NCBI GenBank assembly: GCA_028228615.1
Contig: JAOJBS010000020.1
Location: 1 to 45,196 of the forward strand
Direction of reading: 5' to 3'
Source of the DNA: UBA4421 sp028228615
GTDB taxonomy: Bacteria; Pseudomonadota; Gammaproteobacteria; Pseudomonadales; Azotimanducaceae
DNA length: 45,196 bases
The notes beneath the pieces were generated by a model. The model was not told the origin of the DNA and ran no database searches. It worked only from the letters and a program-made list of their open reading frames with translations. A program made the translations under genes and the position numbers. This document shows, piece by piece, positions 6,449 through 15,771 of the stretch (position 1 is the first letter of the stretch; every line of letters starts with the position of its first letter).

Positions 6449-7873
6449 CTAGCTATGCTGCGGCCAGCGCTCGGTCCAATCGTCGAATATAGCCACGGCA
6501 CTGGCCAGCGACAATAAATCTTGCTCTTGGTCCCAGCCCGCAATCGCATGCAGGCCGACCGGCAGTTTTTTTTCATCAATCCCACACGGAATCGAAATGG
6601 CTGGGTGCCCAGTTAAATTAGCCAGTGATAAATGCGACCACCATTTTTTCAAATTCAATTTGTCGCCATTAATCGTTACACGTTGATCACCCTGAGGATC
6701 GGCTAAAGGCGGCGATGCGGTTAACGTTGGCGAGAATATGAAATCGTAAGTACCTAGTATTTGCTCCACTCGGTCATACAGTCGAGATCTTTCCATCGCA
6801 TCAGCTTGCAAACCCACCCCGTCTAAAGTGAAGTGCTCTGCATCTAATAAACTCCGCAGCGCCGGCCCTAGAAGCGCCTGAGAATGCTTGGGCAGTTCCC
6901 GCACTCTCGCCGCTAGGTTACATGCCATCATTTGCGCCGCATTATCTGGGTCAAAGTGAGTGGGGTCGTCATTGGCAACATCAATATGTAAACCTAACGC
7001 AGCCAGTTTCTCTAGCGAGCGCTCAACAATTACCTTGTATTCTAAATCGCATTCATTCCCCCCCAGCGCTGGCACAAATAGCCCACGTTTGCCATTAACT
7101 GCTTGTGCTGTGTCTAACGGCATAGCAATGCGTAATGTCTCTCGACGTGACCACGGGTCTAGACGGTGACTTCCCGACATAACATTAAAGAGGGTTGCTA
7201 GATCTTCAGGGTGCCTACAGTTCATTGATATCGAACTATTATTGCCGAAGTGGAACGGCCAGCTCTCGTGGGGAATTGCCCCCATGGTGACCTTCAATCC
7301 CAACACGCCGCACGCCGAGGCTGGTATGCGAGACGAACCGCCGCCGTCAGTACTGACACTCAGCGCAGCGATTCCCGTTGCAGCAACGACACCTGCACCG
7401 CCGCTACTGCCTCCCGCGGTTAGAGTTGGCGACCAAGGGTTTCGCGTTGCACCGCATAGTGCGGAATCAGTGAGCACCTTGCCGGCAAATTCGGGCGTTG
7501 TAGTTTTCCCTATAAGAATCGCACCCGCTTCGCGCATACGTGCTACAGCAACCACATCATTCTCTGGTACGTTGCTTTCTAACGCCCGTGAACCGTAGGT
7601 CGTTCGCACATCTTTGGTGTCTAACAAATCCTTCACGGTAAAAGGCACACCAAAGAGCGGTGGTAAGGACTGCAGCGGCGCATGCTCTAGCTGGACGTCT
7701 AATAATTTGGCGTGTGCTAGTGCTTGCTCGGGTACAAGTGTGACAAAAGGATTACAGTTAGCCTGCACTGTTTCTGCACGTTGCAGTGTTTGCGACATAA
7801 CCTCCACCATGCTGACTTTGCGCTGTTTAATCAGCCGCGCTAGGGCTGTGCCCGATAGATGTGAAAATTGCAT
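6449..7873 (-). CDS. amidase, amidase-signature family
   Basis: This is a cytosolic amide or ester hydrolase of 474 residues. The Ser-cisSer-Lys triad is visible: K81 in GVPFTVKDLLDT, S156 in TAGGSSGGAG and S180 in DGGGSSRIPASACG. The 24-residue spacing between the two serines is the same as in FAAH (Ser217/Ser241). Substrates of the family range from aliphatic and aryl amides to Glu-tRNA; nothing here fixes the substrate, and there is no gatB or gatC nearby. Its start lies 2 bp after the stop of the CoA-transferase gene, with no separate strong ribosome site. The two are therefore one operon, and probably act on one compound that is hydrolysed or activated as a CoA ester. Confidence 0.93.
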   Translation of the reverse strand: MQFSHLSGTALARLIKQRKVSMVEVMSQTLQRAETVQANCNPFVTLVPEQALAHAKLLDVQLEHAPLQSLPPLFGVPFTVKDLLDTKDVRTTYGSRALESNVPENDVVAVARMREAGAILIGKTTTPEFAGKVLTDSALCGATRNPWSPTLTAGGSSGGAGVVAATGIAALSVSTDGGGSSRIPASACGVLGLKVTMGAIPHESWPFHFGNNSSISMNCRHPEDLATLFNVMSGSHRLDPWSRRETLRIAMPLDTAQAVNGKRGLFVPALGGNECDLEYKVIVERSLEKLAALGLHIDVANDDPTHFDPDNAAQMMACNLAARVRELPKHSQALLGPALRSLLDAEHFTLDGVGLQADAMERSRLYDRVEQILGTYDFIFSPTLTASPPLADPQGDQRVTINGDKLNLKKWWSHLSLANLTGHPAISIPCGIDEKKLPVGLHAIAGWDQEQDLLSLASAVAIFDDWTERWPQHS

Positions 7874-7875
7874 GG

Positions 7876-9054
7876 TTAGTTACGAATGACGCCTTGCTCA
7901 AGCAATTGAGAGATTTCATCTTTAACATATCCCAACTCAGCCAACACCTCGCTTGTGTGCTCTCCTAGTTTGGCAACATGCGTTCCTGGCGCAAAAGCCA
8001 CATCATTTATACGGTACCCGACGGTTGTCACCTGATGTTCACCATACTCACTAGTCACCTTCGTTGTCAGTTCTCGAGCAGCGGGTTGACCCGTTTGCAT
8101 AACTTCCGCGAGATCCTTTACCCCACCGGCTACAACTGCATTGTTAGCAAAAATATCGTCCCAATCAGACGTGTTTTTTTGCAGCAGCGCCTCTTCTACA
8201 CTGCGCTCTATCTCCTCCGCCCGCCGCATTAATTCAGAGCCACCTAACTCAGTAAATTGCGTAAGCCCAATCGCCGCAAGAATGGCACGTTGATGGCTTG
8301 CTCGATAACCGGCAAGCATTACATAGCCATTTTTGCTGGCATATCTTCCCAACAAAAAGCCATCGCGATTTTTACCAGGAGGTACGGGAACACCAGTTGT
8401 TGCCGCGATACTGGTATGACGATTCATCAACAACATAGTGACGTCCTGCATGGCAAGGTCAATATACTGCCCCTCCCCACTTTGCTGCCGCATTAAAACC
8501 GCCGCCAGCACCGCAGAGGTGGCGTGCATCCCTGTTGCGTAGTCAAGCACCGGCCCACCAGTTCTTATGGGGCCATCACCGCGCTCATTGATAGACATAA
8601 AACCTGAGGTGGCTTGTATGACATCGTCAAACCCTGGTCTATGCCCTAGCGGACCGTTTTGACCAAAAGCCGATATAGAAAGGTAAATAACAGCCGGGTT
8701 TTCAGTGGCGATAGAGGCGAAGTCCAATCCATGATCTTGCATTGTCCCTGGCCGATAATTTTCAACAAATATGTCTGCGTCTTTTGCTAATTCGCGGACT
8801 AAAGCACTGCCGCGCTCGGTAGTGATGTCGATCACAACACTGCGCTTGCCCGCGTTCTGAGAGACAAAGCCCGTACCCAGCCCCATCGCTATTTGTGCCT
8901 CGTCGCCTCCCCAAGGACGAGTCATATCGCCTCTGGGAGATTCGACTTTTATTACCTGGGCGCCAAGTAGACTTAACTGATAAGTGCAGTAAGGCCCAGC
9001 TAAAACATGCGTAAGGTCTAAGACCCTTAGACCTGATAGCGGTTTATTCAACAT
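7876..9054 (-). CDS. family III CoA-transferase (CaiB/BaiF type)
   Basis: This enzyme moves CoA between carboxylic acids. At 392 residues it has full family length. It opens with LSGLRVLDLTHVLAGPYC and LGAQVIKVESPRGD. The nucleophilic aspartate is D171 in GGPVLDYATG, matching Asp169 of formyl-CoA transferase, and the adenine/CoA region GHRPGFDDVIQATSG precedes it. The donor and acceptor acids cannot be told from sequence. It is the promoter-proximal gene of a two-gene operon with the amidase. An alternative ATG lies 4 bp upstream, out of frame. Confidence 0.93.
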   Translation of the reverse strand: MLNKPLSGLRVLDLTHVLAGPYCTYQLSLLGAQVIKVESPRGDMTRPWGGDEAQIAMGLGTGFVSQNAGKRSVVIDITTERGSALVRELAKDADIFVENYRPGTMQDHGLDFASIATENPAVIYLSISAFGQNGPLGHRPGFDDVIQATSGFMSINERGDGPIRTGGPVLDYATGMHATSAVLAAVLMRQQSGEGQYIDLAMQDVTMLLMNRHTSIAATTGVPVPPGKNRDGFLLGRYASKNGYVMLAGYRASHQRAILAAIGLTQFTELGGSELMRRAEEIERSVEEALLQKNTSDWDDIFANNAVVAGGVKDLAEVMQTGQPAARELTTKVTSEYGEHQVTTVGYRINDVAFAPGTHVAKLGEHTSEVLAELGYVKDEISQLLEQGVIRN

Positions 9055-9436
9055 TCATAAATTCCTTGCGGCGGCTCTGTGGCGAAAGGAAAGAGCGTAA
9101 TGCAACAGTTATTTGAAAGCGCCCTTTCATACCTAATGTTCTTGAAGCTTTAACATCCCAGAATTTAAACCCAAGGTATAGTGCAATCTTTTACCTACGC
9201 GCGAAGGAGCATTTTCTTCACAACAATTAGACAGAAGAATAGGTTCGACCAACTGCTTCATCTTTGATTTAGGAGTGGATTTAGGAGTGGATTTAGACGC
9301 GCGTTTAGGCGCGCTATTAGATCTTGGGAAATTAGCAGCGGACAAGGGTTAATCAAACTGCGCCCACCTCTTAATGGTTGCGCATCAGAACTCTTTTGCG
9401 CTAGCATTTTTTGCAAATAATTAGGGGGAAGTCACC
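9055..9436. promoter_or_regulatory. divergent promoter region with short direct repeats
   Basis: This separates the leftward CoA-transferase operon from the rightward dioxygenase gene and should hold both promoters. TTTAGGAGTGGA is repeated in tandem around 9268-9292, followed by GACGCGCGTTTAGGCGCGC. A 70-codon minus-strand ORF here (9133-9345) has only a TTG start and owes its Lys/Ser/Pro repeats to this low-complexity DNA; I do not call it a gene. Confidence 0.35.
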
Positions 9437-10291
9437 ATGCCACCTACTACCTTGGCCAATGATACGAGTGCAGATCAAGTCCTAGCAGAGCTTGAAGAGA
9501 ATGGCGCTGTGATCGTAGCAGACCTGCTTGGCACCAGTGCTGTTGAACGGCTTAATGCGGAACTCTTACCGTTTGTAAATAGAACGCCAATGGGGCGCGA
9601 TGATTTTACGGGCAAGACGACTAAACGTACTGGCGCGTTAGCTGCTCGTTCAGCTGCTTGCAGAGAATTGATTCTTCACGAGCTAGCTCTGACCGCTGCA
9701 AAGCAATTTTTGCACCCCTATACCCGTAAAATTATTTTGCACCTCACCCAAGTTATACAAATTAATCCAGGAGGTGCGGCGCAAGCCAATCATCGTGACC
9801 GCCAGGCATGGGGCAAATATCTGCCGAAAGAAATTGAGCCCCAACTGAATACTATATGGGCGCTGACAGATTTTAACGTTGGAAATGGCGCCACTCAATG
9901 TGTGCCTAGCAGTCATAAATGGTCGTGGGAGCGACAACCACAGCCTGAAGAAATTTGTCACGCGGAGATGACGCAGGGTTCAGTATTTTTCTATACCGGG
10001 AGCGTGCTACATAGCGGCGGTGCAAATACTTCCAAAAAGATGCGCATGGGTTTGAATTTGACCTATTGTCTGGGCTGGTTACGCCAAGAGGAGAATCAAT
10101 ACCTCTCTTGCCCGCCGAGCATAGCGAAGGATTTCGACCCAGTGCTACAGGATTTGTTAGGCTACACACAGGGTGAGTACGCCTTGGGTTATTACAGCGA
10201 CCCCTTCGACACGACCGAGGGGCGAGATATTTTGCCGCCTGAGAAAATATTGGGCCGCTCCGCTGAATCAACCGACATTGGTATCGGTTAA
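9437..10291 (+). CDS. phytanoyl-CoA dioxygenase (PhyH) family protein
   Basis: This is an Fe(II)/2-oxoglutarate-dependent oxygenase of 284 residues. The metal triad is H119-x-D121 (ANHRDRQAW) and H192 (SVLHSGGAN), with R203 (KKMRMGLNLTY) placed to bind the 2-oxoglutarate carboxylate. The family hydroxylates phytanoyl-CoA, ectoine, prolines and many small acids. The bacterial branches are diverse, so the substrate is open. AGGGGGAA precedes the ATG at good spacing. It is transcribed divergently from the CoA-transferase/amidase pair. Confidence 0.9.
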   Translation: MPPTTLANDTSADQVLAELEENGAVIVADLLGTSAVERLNAELLPFVNRTPMGRDDFTGKTTKRTGALAARSAACRELILHELALTAAKQFLHPYTRKIILHLTQVIQINPGGAAQANHRDRQAWGKYLPKEIEPQLNTIWALTDFNVGNGATQCVPSSHKWSWERQPQPEEICHAEMTQGSVFFYTGSVLHSGGANTSKKMRMGLNLTYCLGWLRQEENQYLSCPPSIAKDFDPVLQDLLGYTQGEYALGYYSDPFDTTEGRDILPPEKILGRSAESTDIGIG

Positions 10292-10625
10292 GCCCGCAAA
10301 ATTGTTAATCAATATTGCACGGCCTGTGAGGCAGTAAAGGGTTACTGGACGCTTAATCCAACTGCACTAAGCGCAAGGAGCCTGCTTTTTTCTACGTTCA
10401 ACTCTGGCTCCGGCACTGGCTGATGCAGGCAACGCTTAAAAGCGTATCGAATAAAATTTTTACTTCGCCCGCCCACCACAAGCATTTCCTCGCTCAGCCT
10501 AATCGAGGTAGGCGGCCAAATACGCCCACCACCTCTACCGGCTTTGAGCTTAGCGTTTATGCAGCGGATTTATAATAGCTGAAAGCGCCTCAAGAAACGC
10601 GTTGGCAAAAACCTATCACAGCAAA
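10292..10625. other. intergenic stretch between convergent genes
   Basis: No gene seen. GCCTA-7 nt-TAGGC near 10498-10514 is a weak hairpin that could end transcription from either side, and CGCCCACCAC occurs twice within 70 bp. Nothing else stands out. Confidence 0.3.
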
Positions 10626-11000
10626 CTATTTGGGTTTGCGCGCTATCACCTTAATCTCTGCACGCGCACCGGGAATAACCAGCTCGGTTATGCCTATCCA
10701 AGTGGATGCCGGATAAGGCTCTTTGATGAATTCATCTTTCACCTTAGCCATAGCGGCAGTATTTTTTTGCAGCTCTACCATGTAGATCGTAGTGTCTATT
10801 ATGTCTTCGTAGCCAACACCCGCCGCGTCTAGCGTTTCACCTAGCGAAGCCCATGCGTTTCTAAACTCCTCTTCGGCTGAATCTCCGCTGCCCACAACAC
10901 CTGAAAAGAAAATTAGATCGTCGTGTTGGACAGCCGGCGCAAAATGCCAATTATCGTAAGTCCGGCGTGCAGAATCTGGAACAATTACTTGGATAGACAT
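10626..11000 (-). CDS. RidA / YjgF-YER057c-UK114 family protein
   Basis: The 124 residues match the trimeric RidA fold: DDLIFFSGVVG near residue 30, the mid-region AWASLGETLDAAGVGYEDII, and TELVIPGARAEIKVIARKP at the end. R113 is the arginine used by true RidA deaminases. The usual role is hydrolysis of reactive enamine/imine intermediates made by PLP enzymes, though paralogues act in catabolic clusters. AGGAGA lies 6 nt before the ATG. It is in the same orientation as the 2OG oxygenase upstream, 280 bp away, so co-transcription is possible but not evident. Confidence 0.9.
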   Translation of the reverse strand: MSIQVIVPDSARRTYDNWHFAPAVQHDDLIFFSGVVGSGDSAEEEFRNAWASLGETLDAAGVGYEDIIDTTIYMVELQKNTAAMAKVKDEFIKEPYPASTWIGITELVIPGARAEIKVIARKPK

Positions 11001-11282
11001 GGGTTTCTCCTATTTCAAAATTTGAGGTCAGATTTCTCTAAATCTGTTTCCACTTCACTATATCTGCCCACACCCAAATAGGTACAGCAAAGCTTAACTA
11101 GAGGAAATCTGTGTTGTATTTCTTAAGGATACATTAGCACTTGACTCGTCGCTTTAAATTCTGCCGTTTTCAAAGTCAATGTCGATTAAGTGCCACTCGC
11201 CATCCACTACTAATGAAGCAGTATTTGCAGTATAGCAATGAAAATAGGCGTCACTATTTAGTTCCCGCTACTAAACACGCGC

Positions 11283-12308
11283 CTAAACACGAAATTGACT
11301 GATCTGCACCTCCTCGCCTAAATCCTCATAATCTCCTGCGCCGCGGCGACTGCGAAACTCTTCCCAAGTGAAACCTTTATACCGAGGTCCATCGTTGTTC
11401 TTGTAACCGCCCTCTGGCGTTAGTGCTGCAATTACTTGCTCGTAGGGTGGATTAAAAAAGTACGCGGCACTGAGTCGATATTGGTCACCGACAGAACCCA
11501 GTACTCGATGTTCAGGCGCGACGAAATAATCGTTAGACATTACCTGCAGCATATCGCCGGTATTCACTATAAACGCATTGGGCTGAGGTTCTATCAAACA
11601 CCACTGCCCCTCATGCAAAACTTCGAGTGCATGGTGTCCATCTTGAACCAACAAAGTCAGTAACCCCGAATCGGTATGCGGGTGAATGCCTAATGGCGCA
11701 TCTGAACCCGTGCCCGTGGTCTGGGGCTGAGTCAAACGATGCGCATTCGAATAAGCGTTAAGGCGCAAAAAACTGGAATGGCCCTCTGCCAAAGAAGCGG
11801 CATCTGCGCGAGCGCCCAGTGCTTGCAACAACCAACCGTAAACCTCAATGGCCAAGGGCTCGCACAAACAAAACCAGTCCCATAGCGGTTCACGGATGGC
11901 CGCATCCTCAGGCATCTGATTCCAGCCGTCTGCCACCACATTAACCGGCGCATTATCGTCTGCCGTTGGGTCAGGCTTATGACCGAAGTCTAAAATTTCC
12001 TTGGCGTCTACTGCGTTTTTTGTCAGCTCTCCGGGGTTGTAGCCTCGAGCGTTGGTCGCGGTGCGACTCAAGCTGAGTTTTTGCGGGTATGGCAACGTGA
12101 AGAATGCGCGCTGGGCAGCGAACAAGACATGCAGATGCTGATGGTCGACACCATGCCCTTGAAGCTCAAAGAAACCCCACTTTGCTACGGCTTGCCGCAG
12201 GCGCGACAACTCAAGATCTCCGGCCTCTCCGCCTCTGCGTAACGCTTCAGCATTGATCACTGCTGCTTGTCGCCATTTAGAAAGTGATGTTTTAGTGTTT
12301 CGAGTCAT
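11283..12308 (-). CDS. isopenicillin-N-synthase-like 2OG-Fe(II) oxygenase
   Basis: A 341-residue non-haem iron oxygenase. The N-terminal DIOX_N part (about 15-130, with WGFFELQGHGV and ARGYNPGELTK) is followed by the catalytic barrel with H211-x-D213 (IHPHTDSGLLTLL), H267 (APEHRVL) and the R278-x-S280 pair (QYRLSAAYFF) that binds 2-oxoglutarate. Bacterial members of this shape include ethylene-forming and alkylsulfatase-like relatives, but most are uncharacterised. The ATG at 12308 has only a weak purine stretch upstream. It is the second Fe/2OG enzyme within 3 kb, next to RidA, which suggests a small oxidative catabolic or modification block. Confidence 0.92.
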   Translation of the reverse strand: MTRNTKTSLSKWRQAAVINAEALRRGGEAGDLELSRLRQAVAKWGFFELQGHGVDHQHLHVLFAAQRAFFTLPYPQKLSLSRTATNARGYNPGELTKNAVDAKEILDFGHKPDPTADDNAPVNVVADGWNQMPEDAAIREPLWDWFCLCEPLAIEVYGWLLQALGARADAASLAEGHSSFLRLNAYSNAHRLTQPQTTGTGSDAPLGIHPHTDSGLLTLLVQDGHHALEVLHEGQWCLIEPQPNAFIVNTGDMLQVMSNDYFVAPEHRVLGSVGDQYRLSAAYFFNPPYEQVIAALTPEGGYKNNDGPRYKGFTWEEFRSRRGAGDYEDLGEEVQISQFRV

Positions 12309-12726
12309 ATGTTGGTCTCTGAAGAATGCTCTATGCCCTGTTTGTTAGTGAGGCGAATGAACAACATTTTAAATCAGTTCTTCAACTAAAAGCGCCCCTT
12401 CCTTATGCATAACTTGAGAATTCCTCGAGATTCTAAAACTTAAAAGACTGCCTAATTACGTGTTAATTTTTTAGCAAACCACAGGGCGCATATCCAGTCG
12501 CTCGATTGCTCCCTTGCTGATAGATATTACAGAGATTTAGCGGGCGTTAGTTGACCTACGGCTTTATAAGATCATATGCAGTCCTTGCACATAACCATTC
12601 CCTCGTCTCAATATGGTTTAGAGTATCCTCTGAAGTACTCACTAAAGTACGCCCCACGCTGGCAACAGGCGAATAGACAAAACCGCTAAATCCGTTGTGT
12701 CGGTCAAAAGAATAAGAGGAAACTAA
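12309..12726. promoter_or_regulatory. divergent intergenic region
   Basis: It lies between the leftward oxygenase and the rightward RNase H-like gene and should contain both promoters; no clear -35/-10 pair can be claimed by eye. A weak AGAAT-8 nt-ATTCT inverted repeat lies near 12416-12434. A 62-codon minus-strand ORF at 12556-12744 overlaps the RNase H start and looks like chance. Confidence 0.3.
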
Positions 12727-13221
12727 ATGGATACTCACTGGCACCTGCTCACTGATGGCAGTGTTAACACTCAGACGAAAGTGGGTTATGGGGCATGTCT
12801 GTGGCTACAGGAGTTTACGGCGCCAGCTGATCTGCTCAAGCACACAGTTACGGTCAAACGCTTCGAAGCCACCAGTTCAACTAAGCTGGAATTACAAACG
12901 TTAATATGGTCGTTGCACGAACACTTAGCGTCAGCCAACAAGCAAACTATTGAAATCACCGTTTACACCGACTCGCAAAATATTATTAACCTGCCGGGGA
13001 GACGAGCACGCCTTGAGCGTGATGACTATTTCTCTCGCAACAAAAAACAGCTGAAGAACCATCAGCTTTATAGAGTGTTCTATAGCTTAATGGACCGCCT
13101 GCATTTCAACCTCGTAAAAGTACAAGGCCATCAGCCCTCTAACGAGCGCGACCTGATAGCCCAGCACTTTAGTCTTGTTGACCAGGCGGCGAGACAAGCC
13201 TTGCGAGCAGATACGTTATAG
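12727..13221 (+). CDS. RNase H-like protein
   Basis: The 164-residue protein keeps the four acidic RNase HI catalytic positions: D10 (LLTDGSVN), E55 (TSSTKLELQTLIWSL), D82 (VYTDSQNI) and D152 (HFSLVDQAARQAL). It has the expected GYGACLWL strand and the KVQGHQPSNERD segment that matches the H-G-H loop. RNase HI cuts RNA in RNA-DNA hybrids. Pairwise similarity to the cellular rnhA looks low, so it is better viewed as an accessory RNase H-fold enzyme. AGAGGA lies 6 nt before the ATG. It is monocistronic, converging with the reductase downstream (20 bp apart). Confidence 0.8.
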   Translation: MDTHWHLLTDGSVNTQTKVGYGACLWLQEFTAPADLLKHTVTVKRFEATSSTKLELQTLIWSLHEHLASANKQTIEITVYTDSQNIINLPGRRARLERDDYFSRNKKQLKNHQLYRVFYSLMDRLHFNLVKVQGHQPSNERDLIAQHFSLVDQAARQALRADTL

Positions 13222-13240
13222 CCACACGCACTAGCCGATC

Positions 13241-14239
13241 TCAAACTATTTTTAGGTCAACTAGGCTCTGGGCACCATCCCGGATGGCGGTGTCAGCGTC
13301 CCGGGGTTGCCAACCAATGGCCAGTGCCGGTGAATTATCAATCGCCTTCACACGTCCCAAATCGGGTAAAAATTGTTTAATTTCCTTTAGAAAGACCCCA
13401 GCGATTTTTGCCACTAAGTTAGGCATTTCTGCGGTTGGAATTTTTAAGCTTGGATGTTCAGCCTTCACGGTCTTGGCAATATCCACAAACCAACGGAAGC
13501 CATTGGCACACATATAGCGGTTGCCGGCAGCTTCTGGCGTTTCCAACGCTAGCCTATGGAGTACGGCAACGTCGCGCACGTCAACAATTTCAAAGCCAAG
13601 CTTCGGCAAGATTGGATAGGCGCCCGTCATAAGCAGATAAAGTGCTTCTAACGAACTGCCATAGTCTGCCTCAAGCGCTGGGCCTAGTACGAGCGCTGGG
13701 TTTATGGCAACCAACTCTAATTCGTTCTCTTTGGCATATTCCCAGGCGGCTTTTTCAGCGACGGTTTTACTCTTAACGTAGGGGGACAAGTCAGTGCGCG
13801 ACAAGTCTGTCCAATCTTGGTCGGTGAAGGTGCCGCTGTCCCTGTTGCCAGACATCACCGCCGCCACCGACGAGGTAAGCACCACCCGTTTGATGCCATT
13901 GGCAGTTGCCGCCTTAAGCACATTGAGGGTGCCTGTTCTCGCTGGAATGATCACTTCATCCTCGTCCTCGGGCTGCACCACAGGCACTGGAGATGCTACG
14001 TGCAAAATGCGCTCGCAACCCCGAGCTGCTTCTACCCAACTTGCCTCATCCATTAAGTCAGCTGAAACGAATTCGAGGGCGTCGATGCGATCAGTATGAT
14101 TTGCCAGTATGGCTTTGATCGCTTCGCCACGCGCTGCATCGCGGAGGGTACCGCGCACCTCGTAACCATGACTGAGCATCTCGAGAATGCAGTGACCAGC
14201 GATAAATCCGCTCGCTCCAGTAATCAGAACCTTGGGCAT
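13241..14239 (-). CDS. NAD(P)-dependent epimerase / dihydroflavonol-4-reductase-like protein
   Basis: An extended short-chain dehydrogenase of 332 residues. The Rossmann motif GASGFIAG is at 8-15, with TLRDAARGE near 31-39 where NADP-preferring members carry an arginine. The catalytic S123/S124 (LTSSVAAVM) and Y154-x-x-x-K158 (PYVKSK) are intact. The family (DFR, cinnamoyl-CoA and methylglyoxal reductases) reduces aldehydes or ketones; the natural substrate is not evident. AGGAT precedes the ATG by 6 nt. The downstream hydrolase is on the same strand 190 bp away. Confidence 0.9.
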   Translation of the reverse strand: MPKVLITGASGFIAGHCILEMLSHGYEVRGTLRDAARGEAIKAILANHTDRIDALEFVSADLMDEASWVEAARGCERILHVASPVPVVQPEDEDEVIIPARTGTLNVLKAATANGIKRVVLTSSVAAVMSGNRDSGTFTDQDWTDLSRTDLSPYVKSKTVAEKAAWEYAKENELELVAINPALVLGPALEADYGSSLEALYLLMTGAYPILPKLGFEIVDVRDVAVLHRLALETPEAAGNRYMCANGFRWFVDIAKTVKAEHPSLKIPTAEMPNLVAKIAGVFLKEIKQFLPDLGRVKAIDNSPALAIGWQPRDADTAIRDGAQSLVDLKIV

Positions 14240-14432
14240 TGTGTATCCTATGAAATAATGAATTTTCGAGGGACATGCTACTGTATGTGCTCAAGAAGCA
14301 CCAAAATCTTATAAGCCCGTAACTCTTAAACTCCAGAGTTAAAGATTTCCAGAGTATAAGCGCTCCAGAGTTCTCACTCATGCATCTTGATACTTTTGCT
14401 TAAAGCCCAAGCCTCCCACTGCTGCAACAAAG

Positions 14433-15430
14433 CTAATCGCTTTGAGTAAGCCGCACCAAATCTCTCAGATAGTCTGCTACTTCGTCTGCGTTAGATTTTG
14501 TAGTGAACATCGAAGTGTGATTAGCCGAGTCCATGACAACGTGGGTAGACTGATCTGATAACGCCACCAAGTCAGCCTGCAACCCTAACCAATATTCTCT
14601 AAATTCCTCAAAAGACAACGGAAATGAAGGGGGAAATCCACCTCTTCACCTGCAGTGACAACAAGCACAGGCAGGCTGCCATAATTCACATCTTTTGGCG
14701 TTACGTTGATGGACGTCGCTATACCCTTTATTTCTCTAAAGGACGCATCAACTTGGGCGCTGCGTTGATGGAAATGCTCAAACTGGGCCACCACATTTGG
14801 CGGGAAATTTTCAATAATGTCCGGCCCCATTTGCGGATTGTAAAGCTGCGTAACGCCTAGGTTGATCAGCAACTTCAGCGCTTGCTGCTGCAAAGACAGA
14901 CCTTCGTCGGGGCCAATCGGCAGACCAAGTTTGTCAACCTGGTCCGGGTGACTGGCATCAAAAAAAGCAACAGCCGCAACGTCTTGGGGGTATTGCTTGA
15001 TATAACTTTTCATATACAAGCCGGCTATCGAATGCCCAGCTAGAACAAATGGTTTTTCAATGTTTGCCGCAATTAAAAGTGCGTGCAGTTGTTCTGCAAT
15101 TGCCGGTGTTTCGCTGGGTACACCACTCGCCTCGCTCCAAGCCAGTCCAGCGCGATCGTACATACAAAACTTGTGAGTCTTGGACAGGTTTTCTGCCAGA
15201 TGCTGATATACCGGCGATGGCGTTGCAGCCCCCGATTCAAAAACAATGGTGGGATTGCCATTTTTTTCGCCGCGACAGTCCAAATGCAGCTTATGACCAC
15301 CCACGTCATAAAGGTTGCCTGGCGGCGAAACATCCACTACAAACGCGCGCAAACTCAAGCCGACGACGATAAATCCTAGGCAAACGAGCAACAGTGCCAA
15401 TAATGTTCTAGTGGTGTATTTAATGAGCAT
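14433..15430 (-). pseudogene. alpha/beta hydrolase interrupted by a one-base frameshift
   Basis: The front 281-codon frame (15430 to 14585) has an N-terminal membrane anchor (about 8-32), GGHKLHLDCRG, the nucleophile S134 in VLAGHSIAG and an aspartate in FFDASHPDQ. It leaves the family pattern after PVLVVTAGEEVDFP. The next frame (to 14433) carries the proper end: PLSFEEFREYWLGLQADLVA, LSDQSTHVVMD and SANHTSMF with the catalytic His. Adding one G to the GGGGG run at 14629-14633 (C on the coding strand) joins the two exactly. As read, the product would lack the catalytic His. Recent mutation, homopolymer sequencing error or slippage all fit. Confidence 0.8.
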
Positions 15431-15771
15431 ACCGGTAAAACCCGCTTGGAATAATCAGTAAACCATACCAAAGCTACTTCGGCAGATGAATACACAAGTA
15501 AACTGAAAATTTACAAAATAGACCGTGACTGAGGCGCTAGGTCATTGGGGGACTCAATCAAGGGGGTGGAGACCTTCAAGAATGGGGCTTTGGTTTGTTT
15601 AGCCGCTTCAATTGGTGGGGGCAGCTGGCTTTTCGGAAAAGCTTTAAACGAACGAACCTAAACGAACAAAAAGCCCCGTTCGGCTATGTTGCACTATTTT
15701 ACCCGAATTAGCTCGGACGAGCTCGGACGAACTACATCCACCGCCTGGATCTTACTGATAAAACGCTCTTA
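15431..15771. other. intergenic stretch
   Basis: No gene recognised. AGCTCGGACG is repeated in tandem near 15711-15730, and AACGAAC is repeated near 15647-15666. It should contain the promoter of the leftward hydrolase; nothing else is visible. Confidence 0.3.

Noticed and set aside
9133..9345. 70-codon minus-strand ORF with KSTPKSTPKS.
   Set aside because: TTG start only; the repeats come from low-complexity DNA in a promoter region.
12556..12744. 62-codon minus-strand ORF.
   Set aside because: It overlaps the well-supported RNase H-like start on the other strand and has no supporting features.
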